Below, in pieces: positions 43,947 to 53,684 of a DNA stretch of 64,000 bases; position 1 is the first letter of the stretch, and every line of letters starts with the position of its first letter. Where the stretch lies: positions 3,410,001 to 3,474,000 of the forward strand of contig NZ_CP073714.1 in assembly GCF_023101145.1 (NCBI RefSeq). The letters run 5' to 3'. This DNA comes from Paenibacillus pabuli. Its GTDB lineage: Bacteria; Bacillota; Bacilli; Paenibacillales; Paenibacillaceae. Below the pieces are notes generated by a model, which saw only the letters and a list, made by a program, of their open reading frames with translations, did no database searches and was not told the DNA's origin. The position numbers and the translations under genes are program-made.

Positions 43947-44861
43947 ATGAAGCAGGAAAAATATAAAGCAAGAAACCGCTTGGGAACAGGTGCTATGTAT
44001 CATATGATGATGCTGCCTGGCATTTTATTTTTGCTGGTATTCAGCTATATCCCCATGGTGGGTGTCATAACGGCGTTTCAGGACTACGTACCAGCCAAAG
44101 GGATGTTTGGCTCCGAATTTGTTGGGCTCAAGCATTTTATTTATATGTTCAAGCTGCCAGACATCGGCCAGGTGATCAGCAATACGTTGGTGATTGCCAT
44201 TGCCAAGATTCTACTCGGCACACTGATGGCCATCATTTTTTCCATTTTATTAAACGAGATCCGCTTTAAATTCGTTAAAAAATCGGTGCAGACGATTGTA
44301 TATCTGCCTCACTTTTTGTCTTGGGTTGTTCTGGCCTCCGTGGTCGTTAATATGTTCAGCCTGGATGGAAGTGTAAATCAGATTTTAGCCTTTTTCGGGT
44401 TGGAGAATATTAATTTTCTTGGAAGCAACACCTGGTTCCAGCCGCTGATTATCGGAACGGACGTATGGAAGGAATTCGGTTATAGTTCCATCGTTTATTT
44501 GGCTGCAATTACCTCGATTGATCCCGGTCTATATGAAGCGGCGGGGATGGATGGAGCGAGCTGGTGGAGAAAAGTATGGCATATTACGTTGCCAGGCATG
44601 CTGCCTATTATTCTGCTCATGGGTGTCATGAGTCTGACCAATATTTTGAGTGCAGGCTTCGACCAAATCTACAATCTGTATAACCCGGTTGTCTATGAGT
44701 CAGGCGATATTCTGGATACGTATGTATACCGGATTGGTCTTGTTGGCAGACAATACAGCTTTGGTACGGCTGTTGGTTTGTTCAAGTCAGTGATCGGTAT
44801 TGTTCTGTTATTGTCAGCCAACGAATTGGCCAAAAAATACACCGACAGAAAAATTTTCTAA
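43947..44861 (+). CDS. ABC sugar transporter permease, LplB-like
   Basis: 304 residues, six membrane helices. EAA loop: YEAAGMDGASWWRKVWHITLP near residues 195-215. The C terminus has VYRIGLVGRQYSFGTAVGLF, typical of LplB. AGGAAAGGGG precedes ATG 43947. It pairs with the permease that follows and with the lipoprotein at 42149, forming a CUT1 importer for oligosaccharides. It resembles the permease at 851 in plan, but the two belong to different importers. Confidence 0.93.
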   Translation: MKQEKYKARNRLGTGAMYHMMMLPGILFLLVFSYIPMVGVITAFQDYVPAKGMFGSEFVGLKHFIYMFKLPDIGQVISNTLVIAIAKILLGTLMAIIFSILLNEIRFKFVKKSVQTIVYLPHFLSWVVLASVVVNMFSLDGSVNQILAFFGLENINFLGSNTWFQPLIIGTDVWKEFGYSSIVYLAAITSIDPGLYEAAGMDGASWWRKVWHITLPGMLPIILLMGVMSLTNILSAGFDQIYNLYNPVVYESGDILDTYVYRIGLVGRQYSFGTAVGLFKSVIGIVLLLSANELAKKYTDRKIF

Positions 44862-44874
44862 GGAGGCGAAACTT

Positions 44875-45768
44875 GTGTCTTATTCCGCAAGCCTGAAAGA
44901 CCGAATGGGCCGGTTTGTCATCTACGCCATCGTTATACTGCTGGCTTTGATCTGCCTCCTTCCATTATGGAATATCGTTGCGATTTCATTCAGCAGCAGC
45001 GAGGCCGTCTCGGCCAATGCCGTAGGTCTGTTACCCGTCAAGTTTACAACAGCGGCTTATTCAAAAATTATTGATGATGCGCAGTTCTGGCGCTCTTTTG
45101 GCATTTCCGTTCTACGTGTGGCTTTATCCCTTGTGCTCAACATGATTCTTATTGTTTTGATGGCTTACCCGCTGTCCAAATCGAAAAGGGAGTTTAAGGG
45201 CAGAAATATTTATATGAATATCATGATTTTTGCCATGCTGTTCAGTGGGGGAATGATCCCCAGTTATCTGTTGATCAAAAACCTGGATATGCTTAATACA
45301 ATTTGGTCTCTAGTCCTGCCAGGTGCTGTTCCGATATTCAGTGTCATCCTTGTGATGAACTTCTTCGCCGCAGTGCCGAAAGCACTCGAAGAAGCAGCTT
45401 TCATTGACGGAGCGAACGCATTGCAGGTTCTGTTCAAAGTGTATGTTCCCGTATCTATTCCGGCACTGGCGACGGTATCCCTGTTCAGCATCGTGGGTAC
45501 ATGGAATGACTTCTTCAGTGGACTGATCTATATGACCAAAGTGAGCAATTATCCGCTGATGACCTATATTCAGTCGCTTAATGTGAATATTGCAGAACTT
45601 CTTCAATCCGGTACAAACTCCGCTCAGCTCAGCAATCTGACTGAGATTTCGAACAAAAATCTGAATGCAGCCAAAATCGTAGTAGCTGTCATTCCACTGC
45701 TGCTGATTTATCCGCTGCTGCAAAAATACTTTGTGACCGGAATTGTTGTGGGGTCGGTAAAAGAATAA
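44875..45768 (+). CDS. ABC sugar transporter permease, YtcP/LplC-like
   Basis: 297 residues from GTG 44875, 8 bases after AGGAGG. A longer in-frame start at 44800 would overlap the previous gene by 60 bases without need. EAA loop: LEEAAFIDGANALQVLFKVY near residues 165-185; the C terminus PLLQKYFVTGIVVGSVKE matches YtcP/LplC. It completes the importer encoded with 42149 and 43947. The GH13 gene follows by 59 bases. Confidence 0.93.
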   Translation: MSYSASLKDRMGRFVIYAIVILLALICLLPLWNIVAISFSSSEAVSANAVGLLPVKFTTAAYSKIIDDAQFWRSFGISVLRVALSLVLNMILIVLMAYPLSKSKREFKGRNIYMNIMIFAMLFSGGMIPSYLLIKNLDMLNTIWSLVLPGAVPIFSVILVMNFFAAVPKALEEAAFIDGANALQVLFKVYVPVSIPALATVSLFSIVGTWNDFFSGLIYMTKVSNYPLMTYIQSLNVNIAELLQSGTNSAQLSNLTEISNKNLNAAKIVVAVIPLLLIYPLLQKYFVTGIVVGSVKE

Positions 45769-45827
45769 TCGTGAATGGAATGGAAATTGGATGAGCAGAA
45801 TCTGGTTCAAGAGAAAGGTGGTGCGCT

Positions 45828-47450
45828 ATGGAAAATAAAAAATGGTGGAAAGAAATTGTCGTATATCAAATTTATCCCCGCAGCTTTCAGGACAGCAATG
45901 GTGATGGAATCGGGGATCTGAAAGGCATATTATCCAGACTTGATTATCTGAAGGATCTTGGCATCGGTGCGATCTGGCTGTCACCGGTGTGCAAGTCTCC
46001 GCAAGATGATAACGGGTATGATATTTCGGATTATCAGGATATTGATCCGATGTTTGGTTCACTTAAGGATATGGAATTGCTGATTCAGGAGGCAGGAAAG
46101 CGGGACATCCGAATTATTATGGATCTGGTGCTTAACCACTCCTCAGACGAACACCCCTGGTTTAAGGAAGCCCGGAAAAGCAAGGATAATCCGTATCACG
46201 ATTATTATGTATGGAGAGACGGTGTGGAAGGAACACCACCCAACGATTTAGGTTCAACGTTTGGTGGATCGGCCTGGGAATGGGTTCCTGAGTTGGGACA
46301 GTATTATCTGCATCTCTTCTCTGTTAAACAACCGGACCTGAACTGGGAGAACCCCAAGGTACGGGAAGAGATATACGATATGATTCAATGGTGGATGGAT
46401 AAAGGCGTAGGCGGTTTCCGTCTTGATGTTATCGATCTGATTGGCAAACAGCCTGACCTCAAAATTACAGGTAATGGGCCAAATCTGCACCAATATATGC
46501 GTGAACTCAGTAAAGAGACATTCCAAAAGGGTGATCTGCTAACTGTCGGAGAAACCTGGGGAGCCACGCCCGAAAGTGCCAAGCTTTATAGCAACCCGGA
46601 TGGCAGTGAACTATCCATGGTCTTCCAATTTGAACATATTAGCCTGGATGAGCAGGAGGGGAAAGGCAAGTGGGATCTCCAACCACTGGACTTGCTTCAA
46701 TTAAAGAAAGTGTTATCCAAATGGCAGACCGAGCTGAAGGGCGAAGCCTGGAACAGCTTGTTCTGGAATAACCATGATCTTCCGCGGATCGTGTCCCGTT
46801 GGGGAAATGACGGGGAATATCGTGTACAGTCTGCCAAAATGTTGGCGACTCTTCTGCATGGCATGCAAGGTACGCCATATGTGTATCAGGGTGAAGAGAT
46901 AGGCATGACGAATGTACGTTACCCTATTGAAGAATACCGTGATATTGAGCTGCTGAATCTGTATAAGGAACGAGTGGAGCATGGGTATCTTGAGGAAGAT
47001 GTGATGGAATCCATTTATGCCAAAGGCCGTGATAACGCACGTACGCCGATGCAGTGGGATGCTTCCGAAAATGCGGGTTTTACGGAAAGCAAACCATGGA
47101 TTTTGGTAAATCCGAATTACACGGAGATTAATGCGGAAGAATCTATACATGATCCGAATTCCATTTACCATTACTATAAAACACTGATTCAGCTGCGAAA
47201 AGAGCATGAAGTGATCATCTATGGGGAGTATGAACTGCTGTATCCGGAAGATACCAACCTCTTCGCTTACACACGAACACTTGGTGACACCAAATTGCTA
47301 GTCCTGTGCAACTTCTATGGCAAAGTTGTTCCATTCCAGATACCTGGGGGATTTGCAGGGGATAAAACATTATTAATTAGTAACTATTCGGATGTTGTCT
47401 CAGAGAACGAACTTCGTCCATATGAAGCAAGAATGTATCTGCTTGTGTAG
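45828..47450 (+). CDS. GH13 alpha-glucosidase, oligo-1,6-glucosidase type
   Basis: 540 residues, no signal peptide, so cytoplasmic. The GH13 regions are all present: DLVLNHSSDEHPWF (region I), GFRLDVID with nucleophile D200 (II), VGETWG with acid/base E242 (III), NNHDLPR with D317 (IV), and QPDLNWENP between. The order and VYQIYPRSFQDSNGDGIGDL start are those of oligo-1,6-glucosidase/alpha-glucosidase subfamilies. The spacing from D200 to E242 is shorter than in classical oligo-1,6-glucosidase (about 42 against 56 residues), so linkage preference may differ. It closes the importer operon and should hydrolyse its cargo. Confidence 0.92.
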   Translation: MENKKWWKEIVVYQIYPRSFQDSNGDGIGDLKGILSRLDYLKDLGIGAIWLSPVCKSPQDDNGYDISDYQDIDPMFGSLKDMELLIQEAGKRDIRIIMDLVLNHSSDEHPWFKEARKSKDNPYHDYYVWRDGVEGTPPNDLGSTFGGSAWEWVPELGQYYLHLFSVKQPDLNWENPKVREEIYDMIQWWMDKGVGGFRLDVIDLIGKQPDLKITGNGPNLHQYMRELSKETFQKGDLLTVGETWGATPESAKLYSNPDGSELSMVFQFEHISLDEQEGKGKWDLQPLDLLQLKKVLSKWQTELKGEAWNSLFWNNHDLPRIVSRWGNDGEYRVQSAKMLATLLHGMQGTPYVYQGEEIGMTNVRYPIEEYRDIELLNLYKERVEHGYLEEDVMESIYAKGRDNARTPMQWDASENAGFTESKPWILVNPNYTEINAEESIHDPNSIYHYYKTLIQLRKEHEVIIYGEYELLYPEDTNLFAYTRTLGDTKLLVLCNFYGKVVPFQIPGGFAGDKTLLISNYSDVVSENELRPYEARMYLLV

Positions 47451-47453
47451 TTC

Positions 47454-47494
47454 AAAAGAGGATTGGTGGCGAATAGCCATCAATCCTCTTTTTT
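47454..47494. terminator. Bidirectional terminator between GH13 and LysR genes
   Basis: AAGAGGATTGGTGGC pairs with GCCATCAATCCTCTT around a 5-base loop with A and T tracts on both sides. The last codons of the LysR gene lie in the right arm. Confidence 0.9.
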
Positions 47495-48373
47495 GACGAA
47501 AAGAAGCTTCTGCAAGAAAACATCAAGCGCCATGGAATGTGTATGTTCCTTATGCCGAATGATGGAGAAGCTGCGTTCCAGATGCAGCTGTCTGATTCGT
47601 AATTCTTCCACTTCCCCGGTTGCCAGCTCCTTATGAACAATCCATCTGGATACCAGAGCAATTCCGAGCCCGGCAGCGACAGCTTCCTTCACACCCTGAC
47701 TGCTGGTGAAGACATAAGACCGCTTAGGGCGGATCGTAGTCTGTTCCATATAATGATCGCTAAACGCACGTGTTCCTGAACCTAACTCACGAAGAACCCA
47801 GACCTGATCCTGAAGCATGTTCTGCTCAACCACGACGGAACCGGAGAGGGGATGACCGGAAGGAGCTACAACGATCATCTCATCTTTCATGTAAGGGATA
47901 ACGTCAAGATCTGACGAGGCTTGCGCTTCACCCTCCACAAATCCGATATCCAGTTGATTTCCTCTAACCGCAGACAGAATCTCCTGAGTATTGCCAATCG
48001 TAACCTGAATGTTTACCTGCGGATACTGAGCTGCGAACTCTGTTAGTTTCTTAGGCAAAATATATTCACCGATAGTGAAGCTGGCTCCGATCTGTATACT
48101 TCCGGTCACCTCATCCCGGAGCATCTGAATCTCCTGCCGCGCTTCATCGTAGCGAGCTTGAATGACTTTGGCATGCCTGTAGAGGATCGCCCCAGCTTCA
48201 GTCAGGGACACCTGTTTTGGCGAACGATGCAGCAGCTTGGCTCCCAACTCATTCTCCAGATTTTTGATATGCAGGCTCACCCCTGGCTGTGACAGGTTCA
48301 ACAGCTCTGCTGCCTTGGAAAAATGGCTTTCTTCCGCAACGGTTACGAAGACTTTTAACGCATCAGTTATCAT
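47480..48373 (-). CDS. LysR-family transcriptional regulator
   Basis: 297 residues. The N-terminal helix-turn-helix (residues about 3-60, VAEESHFSKAAELLNLSQPG then LENELGAKLLHRSP) is followed by the periplasmic-binding-like effector domain (IQIGASFTIGEYILPKKL onward). It is divergent from the YeiH-type gene with 182 bp between. LysR/YeiH pairs are common in bacteria and often respond to sulphur or nitrogen metabolism; by position this regulator should control the exporter. Confidence 0.93.
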   Translation of the reverse strand: MITDALKVFVTVAEESHFSKAAELLNLSQPGVSLHIKNLENELGAKLLHRSPKQVSLTEAGAILYRHAKVIQARYDEARQEIQMLRDEVTGSIQIGASFTIGEYILPKKLTEFAAQYPQVNIQVTIGNTQEILSAVRGNQLDIGFVEGEAQASSDLDVIPYMKDEMIVVAPSGHPLSGSVVVEQNMLQDQVWVLRELGSGTRAFSDHYMEQTTIRPKRSYVFTSSQGVKEAVAAGLGIALVSRWIVHKELATGEVEELRIRQLHLERSFSIIRHKEHTHSMALDVFLQKLLFVKKED

Positions 48374-48555
48374 TATGATTCCTCATTTTATTAGTGTATT
48401 TTCATGGAAATAAGCCTATTCAAGTCATTTTAACACAATATGCTCAATCAATCATAAGTTTTTATAATGATTAGGATCGCAGATTCATATTTCACTTCTT
48501 ATCATTCTGCTTCTATAGTGAGGATATACTTTATCCAACAAGGAAGTGTAGAGCT

Positions 48556-49611
48556 ATGATTTTACAGACACCATTGAGATTCGTTAAAAACATAAAAGTG
48601 GTTAGAAACAGGGGCTTCCTGCAGGGGATCGGACTTACTCTACTGCTCTCGTTTATCGCCAAGCTGCTGGGTTATCTACCGCTCTTAAATATCATGGGTC
48701 AACTCGTTATTGCCATTCTGCTTGGCATCTTGTACCGGGCGATGCGTGGCGTTCCGCTGACCGTGCAATCAGGGATATCCTTTTCGGGAAAACGATTGCT
48801 GCGGTTCGGCATCATCCTGCTGGGACTGAAGCTGAACCTGCTGGATATTGTCCATGCAGGCTACAAAGTGGTTGCACTAGCGGCAATTAACGTTGTGGTT
48901 ACGATTTTTGTCGTCTACGGACTGAGCAAGTGGTTAAAGATCGACAAACGTATAGGGCTGCTGACTGCATGTGGAACAGCTATCTGCGGTGCCGCAGCCG
49001 TGGTCGCGATTGCGCCACAGATCAAGGCCAAAGATGAAGAAACAGCAGTAGGTGCGGCCACGGTAGCTATACTGGGGACCATCTTTACTCTGGCCTATAC
49101 ATTGCTGTATCCTGTACTGGGTTTAAGTCCGAAAGGATACGGCCTATTCACAGGCGCTACACTGCATGAAGTGGCCCATGTTATCGCTGGGGCTGCACCT
49201 GGAGGCCAAACGGCACTGGATATGGCAGTCATCGTGAAGCTAACCCGAGTCGCCATGCTGGTGCCCATTGCGCTGATGATCGGCTTGTGGACTGGACGAC
49301 AGGCGCGTGGGGGAGAGCAACAATCATCTAAAGGAATCCGGTGGCGTGAATTGCCAGTACCCTGGTTCATTTTTGGTTTTCTGGCCATGAGTGGATTAAA
49401 CACACTGGGTATTATTCCGCAAGAGATGATCTCGGGACTTCTGGTTCTGTCCTATATGCTGCTCGCGATGGCGATGGCTGGATTGGGGTTGGGAGTGGAT
49501 ATGGCAACCTTCCGTCGTCTGGGCAAGAAACCTTTTTTGGCAGGATTACTGGGCTCTGTCATCTTATCCGTCATCGGCTTTGTACTCGTTCGTGGGTTTG
49601 GTCTGAACTAG
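48556..49611 (+). CDS. YeiH/UPF0324-family membrane protein, putative sulfate exporter family
   Basis: 351 residues with about ten membrane helices. Conserved family stretches include GLTLLLSFIAKLLG near the start, RFGIILLGLKLNL, LTACGTAICGAAAVVAIAP and GATLHEVAHVIAGA. The protein family (Cons_hypoth698) is annotated as putative sulfate exporter, but direct evidence for substrate is thin. AAGGAAG lies 10 bases before ATG 48556. It is single and ends at a terminator; regulation is probably by the divergent LysR gene. Confidence 0.9.
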   Translation: MILQTPLRFVKNIKVVRNRGFLQGIGLTLLLSFIAKLLGYLPLLNIMGQLVIAILLGILYRAMRGVPLTVQSGISFSGKRLLRFGIILLGLKLNLLDIVHAGYKVVALAAINVVVTIFVVYGLSKWLKIDKRIGLLTACGTAICGAAAVVAIAPQIKAKDEETAVGAATVAILGTIFTLAYTLLYPVLGLSPKGYGLFTGATLHEVAHVIAGAAPGGQTALDMAVIVKLTRVAMLVPIALMIGLWTGRQARGGEQQSSKGIRWRELPVPWFIFGFLAMSGLNTLGIIPQEMISGLLVLSYMLLAMAMAGLGLGVDMATFRRLGKKPFLAGLLGSVILSVIGFVLVRGFGLN

Positions 49612-49654
49612 GGCGTTTATTCCAATTCGTTGTTTCACTTTATGACGTTAATAA

Positions 49655-49696
49655 AAAGTACGCATCGGCCCTTAGTGGATGAATGCGTGCTTTTGT
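49655..49696 (+). terminator. Rho-independent terminator after the YeiH-type gene
   Basis: AAAGTACGCAT pairs with ATGCGTGCTTT (one G-T) around a 17-base loop, followed by TGTTGTTT. Confidence 0.65.
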
Positions 49697-50184
49697 TGTT
49701 TCAGAGATGCTGATCATCAGATCTAGAACAAACATGCCAGGAAAATATAAATCCATCGCTTGAAAAAATATAAATATTTCCCTCTTTTGGTTCAAAAGTC
49801 TGGAATACACACAGGAAAGTCTGGATAGCGATGTATTTTCTGCTCAATGGCTTTCAGATTGCTCGCTAACTTCCAAAACGGAACAGCAGAAGTCCGAATA
49901 CCGTCTCTAGGGGTCCGATAAGGAGGAATGAAAGCGGTTTATACTAAATCTATCCCAGATATGCCAAATGAAAGCAGGTAATCAGATCAGTTCTCCAAGA
50001 AACTCCCCAAAGTTAAGTAACGATTACACATTACGGTTGCGTAAGCCGTGTTGTATGCCTTTGATATATTTTGTCTTGTATTTTGATAAGGGGGTGATGA
50101 TTGGCGCAGCAAAAGATGAGGCAGATCAACCGTCCATGTTCATTCAATAACCATTTTGCTAATAACCTGAGGGAGGAATTGAAC
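49697..50184 (+). promoter_or_regulatory. Long leader region of the GH87 gene
   Basis: About 490 bases without a supported gene. AAGGAGGA at 49919-49926 is an isolated ribosome-site-like element far from any coding start. TGAAAGCGGTTTAT (49929-49942) matches the CcpA consensus at 12 of 14 positions. A 17-codon frame (50097-50150) preceded by AAGGGGG might be a leader peptide; evidence is weak. No confident -35/-10 pair was found. Confidence 0.35.
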
Positions 50185-53100
50185 TTGCGCAACAAGTACA
50201 TTGTGTGGTCACTCGTATTAACGATGCTGATCTCGAACGTATTCCTGACTGTCGGATTTCCATCGCCTGTATCAGCAGCCGAAAGACCGGACCTGGCACA
50301 GGGAAAACAGGTTACCGCGAGCGGGTACAACCAAACATACAGCCCGACCAATGTGATTGACAGTAACCAAGCAACCTATTGGGAAAGTACCAATAGCGCG
50401 TTCCCTCAATGGATTCAGGTGGATCTTGGCACCAATACGAACGTTGACCAAATCGTATTGAAGCTTCCGACAGTGTGGGAAAAGAGGACCCAAACGATAA
50501 CCGTGCAAGGCAGCACAAACGGTTCATCGTTCACGGATATCGTGGGTTCTGCGGATTATGTATTTAATCCATCGGTTGGGGAGAACTCGGTTACCATCGA
50601 TTTTCCTGCTGTTGAGACAAGGTACGTTCGCTTAAGCGTAACAGGCAATTCCGAGTGGCCGGCAGCTCAACTGTCGACATTTGAAATTTACGGCCCGAGC
50701 AGTGAAGGACCAACGCTACCTGGCCCCGATCCTGTGGATCCTCCAATCCCTACAGAGGGAAGCAACATCGCTATCGGCAAGGCAATCACCGCATCTTCCA
50801 GCACCTTAAACTTCGTAGCTGCGAATGCAAACGATAACAATATCAATACGTACTGGGAAGGTGGCAGCAATCCAAGTTCGCTCACGCTGGATCTTGGCTC
50901 CAATCATAAGATTACATCCATTGTACTTAAACTGAATCCAGATCCGATCTGGGGCACCCGTACACAGACCATTCAAGTGCTTGGACATAATCAGGACACG
51001 ACAACGTTCAGCAACCTGGTATCCTCACAATCGTATACATTCAACCCGGCTTCCGGAAACACCGTGACTATCCCCGTTACAGCAACGGTAAAACGTCTGC
51101 AACTGAACATTACGGCGAACTCGGGCGCTCCTGCCGGTCAAATTGCTGAATTTCAGGTATTCGGCACACCTGCACCCAATCCTGATCTGACGATTACAGG
51201 CATGTCCTGGTCTCCATCGTCTCCAGTGGAGAACAATGCCATCACCCTGAATGCTATCGTCAAAAACATTGGTTCTGCCGCTTCTCCAGCTTCAAGCGTC
51301 AACTTCTATCTGAACAATGAACTGGCGGGTTCCTCCCCAGTAGCTGCTTTGCAAGCAGGGGCTTCGACTACGGTCTCGCTTAATGCTGGCAATAAAGCAG
51401 CTGCATCATATACGCTCAGTGCCAAGGTAGATGAGAATAACCAGATCATCGAAGAGAATGAAGGAAACAACAGTTACACACACACCTCTCCTTTGGTGGT
51501 TGCCCCGATTACAAGTTCAGATCTGGTAGGCACGGTCTCTTGGAGTCCTGGAACCCCTACAGCAAACAGCACAGTAACATTTACGGTTAATTTGAAAAAT
51601 CAAGGCAACATGGCCTCCGCAGGTGGTTCACACGGAGTTACAGTGGTTCTCAAGAATGCTGCCGGAGCAACGCTTCAGACATACAGTGGTTCCTATACAG
51701 GGACATTGGCACCGGGTGCTTCGGTCAATGTCAATGTCGGTACATGGACTGCTGCAACTGGTAACTACAATGTGACAACTACCGTTGCAGTGGATAGTAA
51801 CGAGGCGCCGGTAAAACAAACGAATAACGTTGCTACAACCAATTTGAACGTATATTCTGCCCGTGGCGCAAGCATGCCTTATACCCGTTACGATACGGAT
51901 GATGCTACGCGCGGTGGAAGTGCAGCGCTGAAGTCTGCACCGACTTTCGACCAGGCATTAACGGCATCGGAAGCCTCAGGGCAGAAGTATATTGCCTTGC
52001 CTTCCAACGGTTCCTATGCACAATGGACGGTTCGACAAGGGGAGGGAGGCGCAGGTGTAACCATGCGATTCACGATGCCGGATTCCGCAGATGGCATGGG
52101 TCTTAATGGTGCGCTTGACGTCTATGTCAATGGGACTAAGGCCAAAACTGTTCCTTTGACCTCCTATTATAACTGGCAGTACTTCTCCAGCGATCATCCG
52201 GGAGATACACCGAGTGCCGGACGTCCGTTGTTCCGTTTTGATGAAGTGCACTGGAAAATGGATACGCCGCTAAAAGCAGGAGACACCATTCGTATTCAGA
52301 AGAACAATGGAGATAACCTGGAATACGGTGTGGATTTCCTTGAAATCGAACCCGTTCAGGCGGTGATCCCGCGTCCGGCTAACTCCGTCTCTGTAACCGA
52401 TTTCGGTGCAATTGCGAACGATGGAAAAGATGACCTTGCCGCATTCGAAGCGGCAGTCCAATCCGCGGTTTCCACAGGTAAGACTCTATATATTCCTGAG
52501 GGCACGTTCCATCTGAGTAATATGTGGAAAATTGGCACGCCGACGAATATGATTAACAACCTTACCATTGTAGGTGCAGGCATCTGGCATACCAATATTC
52601 AGTTTACCAACCCTAATGCAGCCTCCGGCGGGATTTCTTTCCGCGTGCAGGGCAAACTGGATTTCAGCAATATTTATATGAATTCCATGCTGCGTTCACG
52701 TTATAACGAGAATGCAGTGTACAAAGGTTTCATGGACAATTTCGGCAAAAATTCGAAGTTCAGCAACGTATGGGTTGAGCACTTTGAATGTGGTTTCTGG
52801 GTGGGAGATTACGCCCACACACCTGCAATTATTGCTGATGGACTGGTAATAGAGAACAGTCGTATTCGGAATAACCTTGCCGATGGCGTCAACTTTGCCC
52901 AAGGCACGAGCAATTCGACAGTACGCAACAGCAGCGTCCGCAACAATGGTGATGATGGTCTGGCTGTATGGACCAGCAACGTGAATGGTGCACCTGCCGG
53001 TGTGAACAACACATTCTCGTTCAACACAATTGAGAATAACTGGCGTGCAGCAGGTATTGCATTTTTTGGTGGTAGCGGTCATAAGGCCACCAACAACCTG

Positions 53101-53565
53101 ATTGTTGATACGGTAGGTGGTTCCGCAATCCGAATGAATACCGTTTTCCCTGGATACCATTTCCAGGACAACACGGGAATTGTGTTCTCTGATACAACAA
53201 TTATTAACAGTGGCACAAGCAAAGATCTGTACAACGGTGAACGCGGAGCCATTGATCTTGAAGCTTCCAATGATTCCATCAAGAACGTAACGTTTACCAA
53301 TATTGACATCCTCAATACGCAGCGCAGTGCTGTTCAATTCGGATACGGCGGCGGCTTCCAGAACATTGTGTTTAACAACATCAACATTAATGGCACCGGC
53401 TTGGATGGAATTGAGACATCAAGGTTTACGACACCACATAAAGGTGCAGCAATATACACCTACACCGGAAATGGCTCTGCCACATTCAATAATCTGACAA
53501 CAAGCAACATTGCGAACCCTAATGTAAACCAGATTCAAAATGGTTTTAATTTGATCATTCAATAA
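50185..53565 (+). CDS. Secreted multidomain alpha-1,3-glucanase (GH87 mycodextranase family)
   Basis: 1126 residues from TTG 50185 (GGGAGG at 50171); the frame is open back to 50101 but lacks a start with ribosome site. A signal peptide ends near VSAA (about 32). Then: two discoidin-like F5/8C modules (about 35-170 and 195-330), two CARDB-type modules (about 335-440, 446-550), a beta-sandwich module (about 558-725), and a right-handed beta-helix (about 733-1126). D900 in ADGVNF and D923-D924 in NNGDDGLAVW repeat the spacing of the three catalytic Asp of characterised GH87 alpha-1,3-glucanases. It should cut alpha-1,3-glucan of fungal walls or mutan. Confidence 0.85.
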   Translation: MRNKYIVWSLVLTMLISNVFLTVGFPSPVSAAERPDLAQGKQVTASGYNQTYSPTNVIDSNQATYWESTNSAFPQWIQVDLGTNTNVDQIVLKLPTVWEKRTQTITVQGSTNGSSFTDIVGSADYVFNPSVGENSVTIDFPAVETRYVRLSVTGNSEWPAAQLSTFEIYGPSSEGPTLPGPDPVDPPIPTEGSNIAIGKAITASSSTLNFVAANANDNNINTYWEGGSNPSSLTLDLGSNHKITSIVLKLNPDPIWGTRTQTIQVLGHNQDTTTFSNLVSSQSYTFNPASGNTVTIPVTATVKRLQLNITANSGAPAGQIAEFQVFGTPAPNPDLTITGMSWSPSSPVENNAITLNAIVKNIGSAASPASSVNFYLNNELAGSSPVAALQAGASTTVSLNAGNKAAASYTLSAKVDENNQIIEENEGNNSYTHTSPLVVAPITSSDLVGTVSWSPGTPTANSTVTFTVNLKNQGNMASAGGSHGVTVVLKNAAGATLQTYSGSYTGTLAPGASVNVNVGTWTAATGNYNVTTTVAVDSNEAPVKQTNNVATTNLNVYSARGASMPYTRYDTDDATRGGSAALKSAPTFDQALTASEASGQKYIALPSNGSYAQWTVRQGEGGAGVTMRFTMPDSADGMGLNGALDVYVNGTKAKTVPLTSYYNWQYFSSDHPGDTPSAGRPLFRFDEVHWKMDTPLKAGDTIRIQKNNGDNLEYGVDFLEIEPVQAVIPRPANSVSVTDFGAIANDGKDDLAAFEAAVQSAVSTGKTLYIPEGTFHLSNMWKIGTPTNMINNLTIVGAGIWHTNIQFTNPNAASGGISFRVQGKLDFSNIYMNSMLRSRYNENAVYKGFMDNFGKNSKFSNVWVEHFECGFWVGDYAHTPAIIADGLVIENSRIRNNLADGVNFAQGTSNSTVRNSSVRNNGDDGLAVWTSNVNGAPAGVNNTFSFNTIENNWRAAGIAFFGGSGHKATNNLIVDTVGGSAIRMNTVFPGYHFQDNTGIVFSDTTIINSGTSKDLYNGERGAIDLEASNDSIKNVTFTNIDILNTQRSAVQFGYGGGFQNIVFNNININGTGLDGIETSRFTTPHKGAAIYTYTGNGSATFNNLTTSNIANPNVNQIQNGFNLIIQ

Positions 53566-53580
53566 ATTTTTTCAACAAAA

Positions 53581-53614
53581 AGTAGGGAGCTCCAATGAGT
53601 TCCCTGCTTTTTTA
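53581..53614 (+). terminator. Rho-independent terminator after the GH87 gene
   Basis: AGTAGGGAGCTC pairs with GAGTTCCCTGCT (two G-T pairs) around CAAT, followed by TTTTTT. Confidence 0.9.
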
Positions 53615-53684
53615 GGTTAAGAAGAGGTGGAACGACTCAACAATATCTCGAAATATGGAGAAGAGTACTTCGCAGATTAAAGTT

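Noticed and set aside
49928..49981. Short frame starting next to AAGGAGGA
   Set aside because: The ATG is directly adjacent to the ribosome-site-like element, so spacing is too short for initiation, and the product has no features.
50101..50184. Start of the GH87 protein at TTG 50101
   Set aside because: This would place 28 polar residues before the signal peptide; TTG 50185 has GGGAGG at proper distance.
52696..53337. 213-codon open frame on the minus strand
   Set aside because: It lies opposite the GH87 catalytic domain and reflects its codon use.
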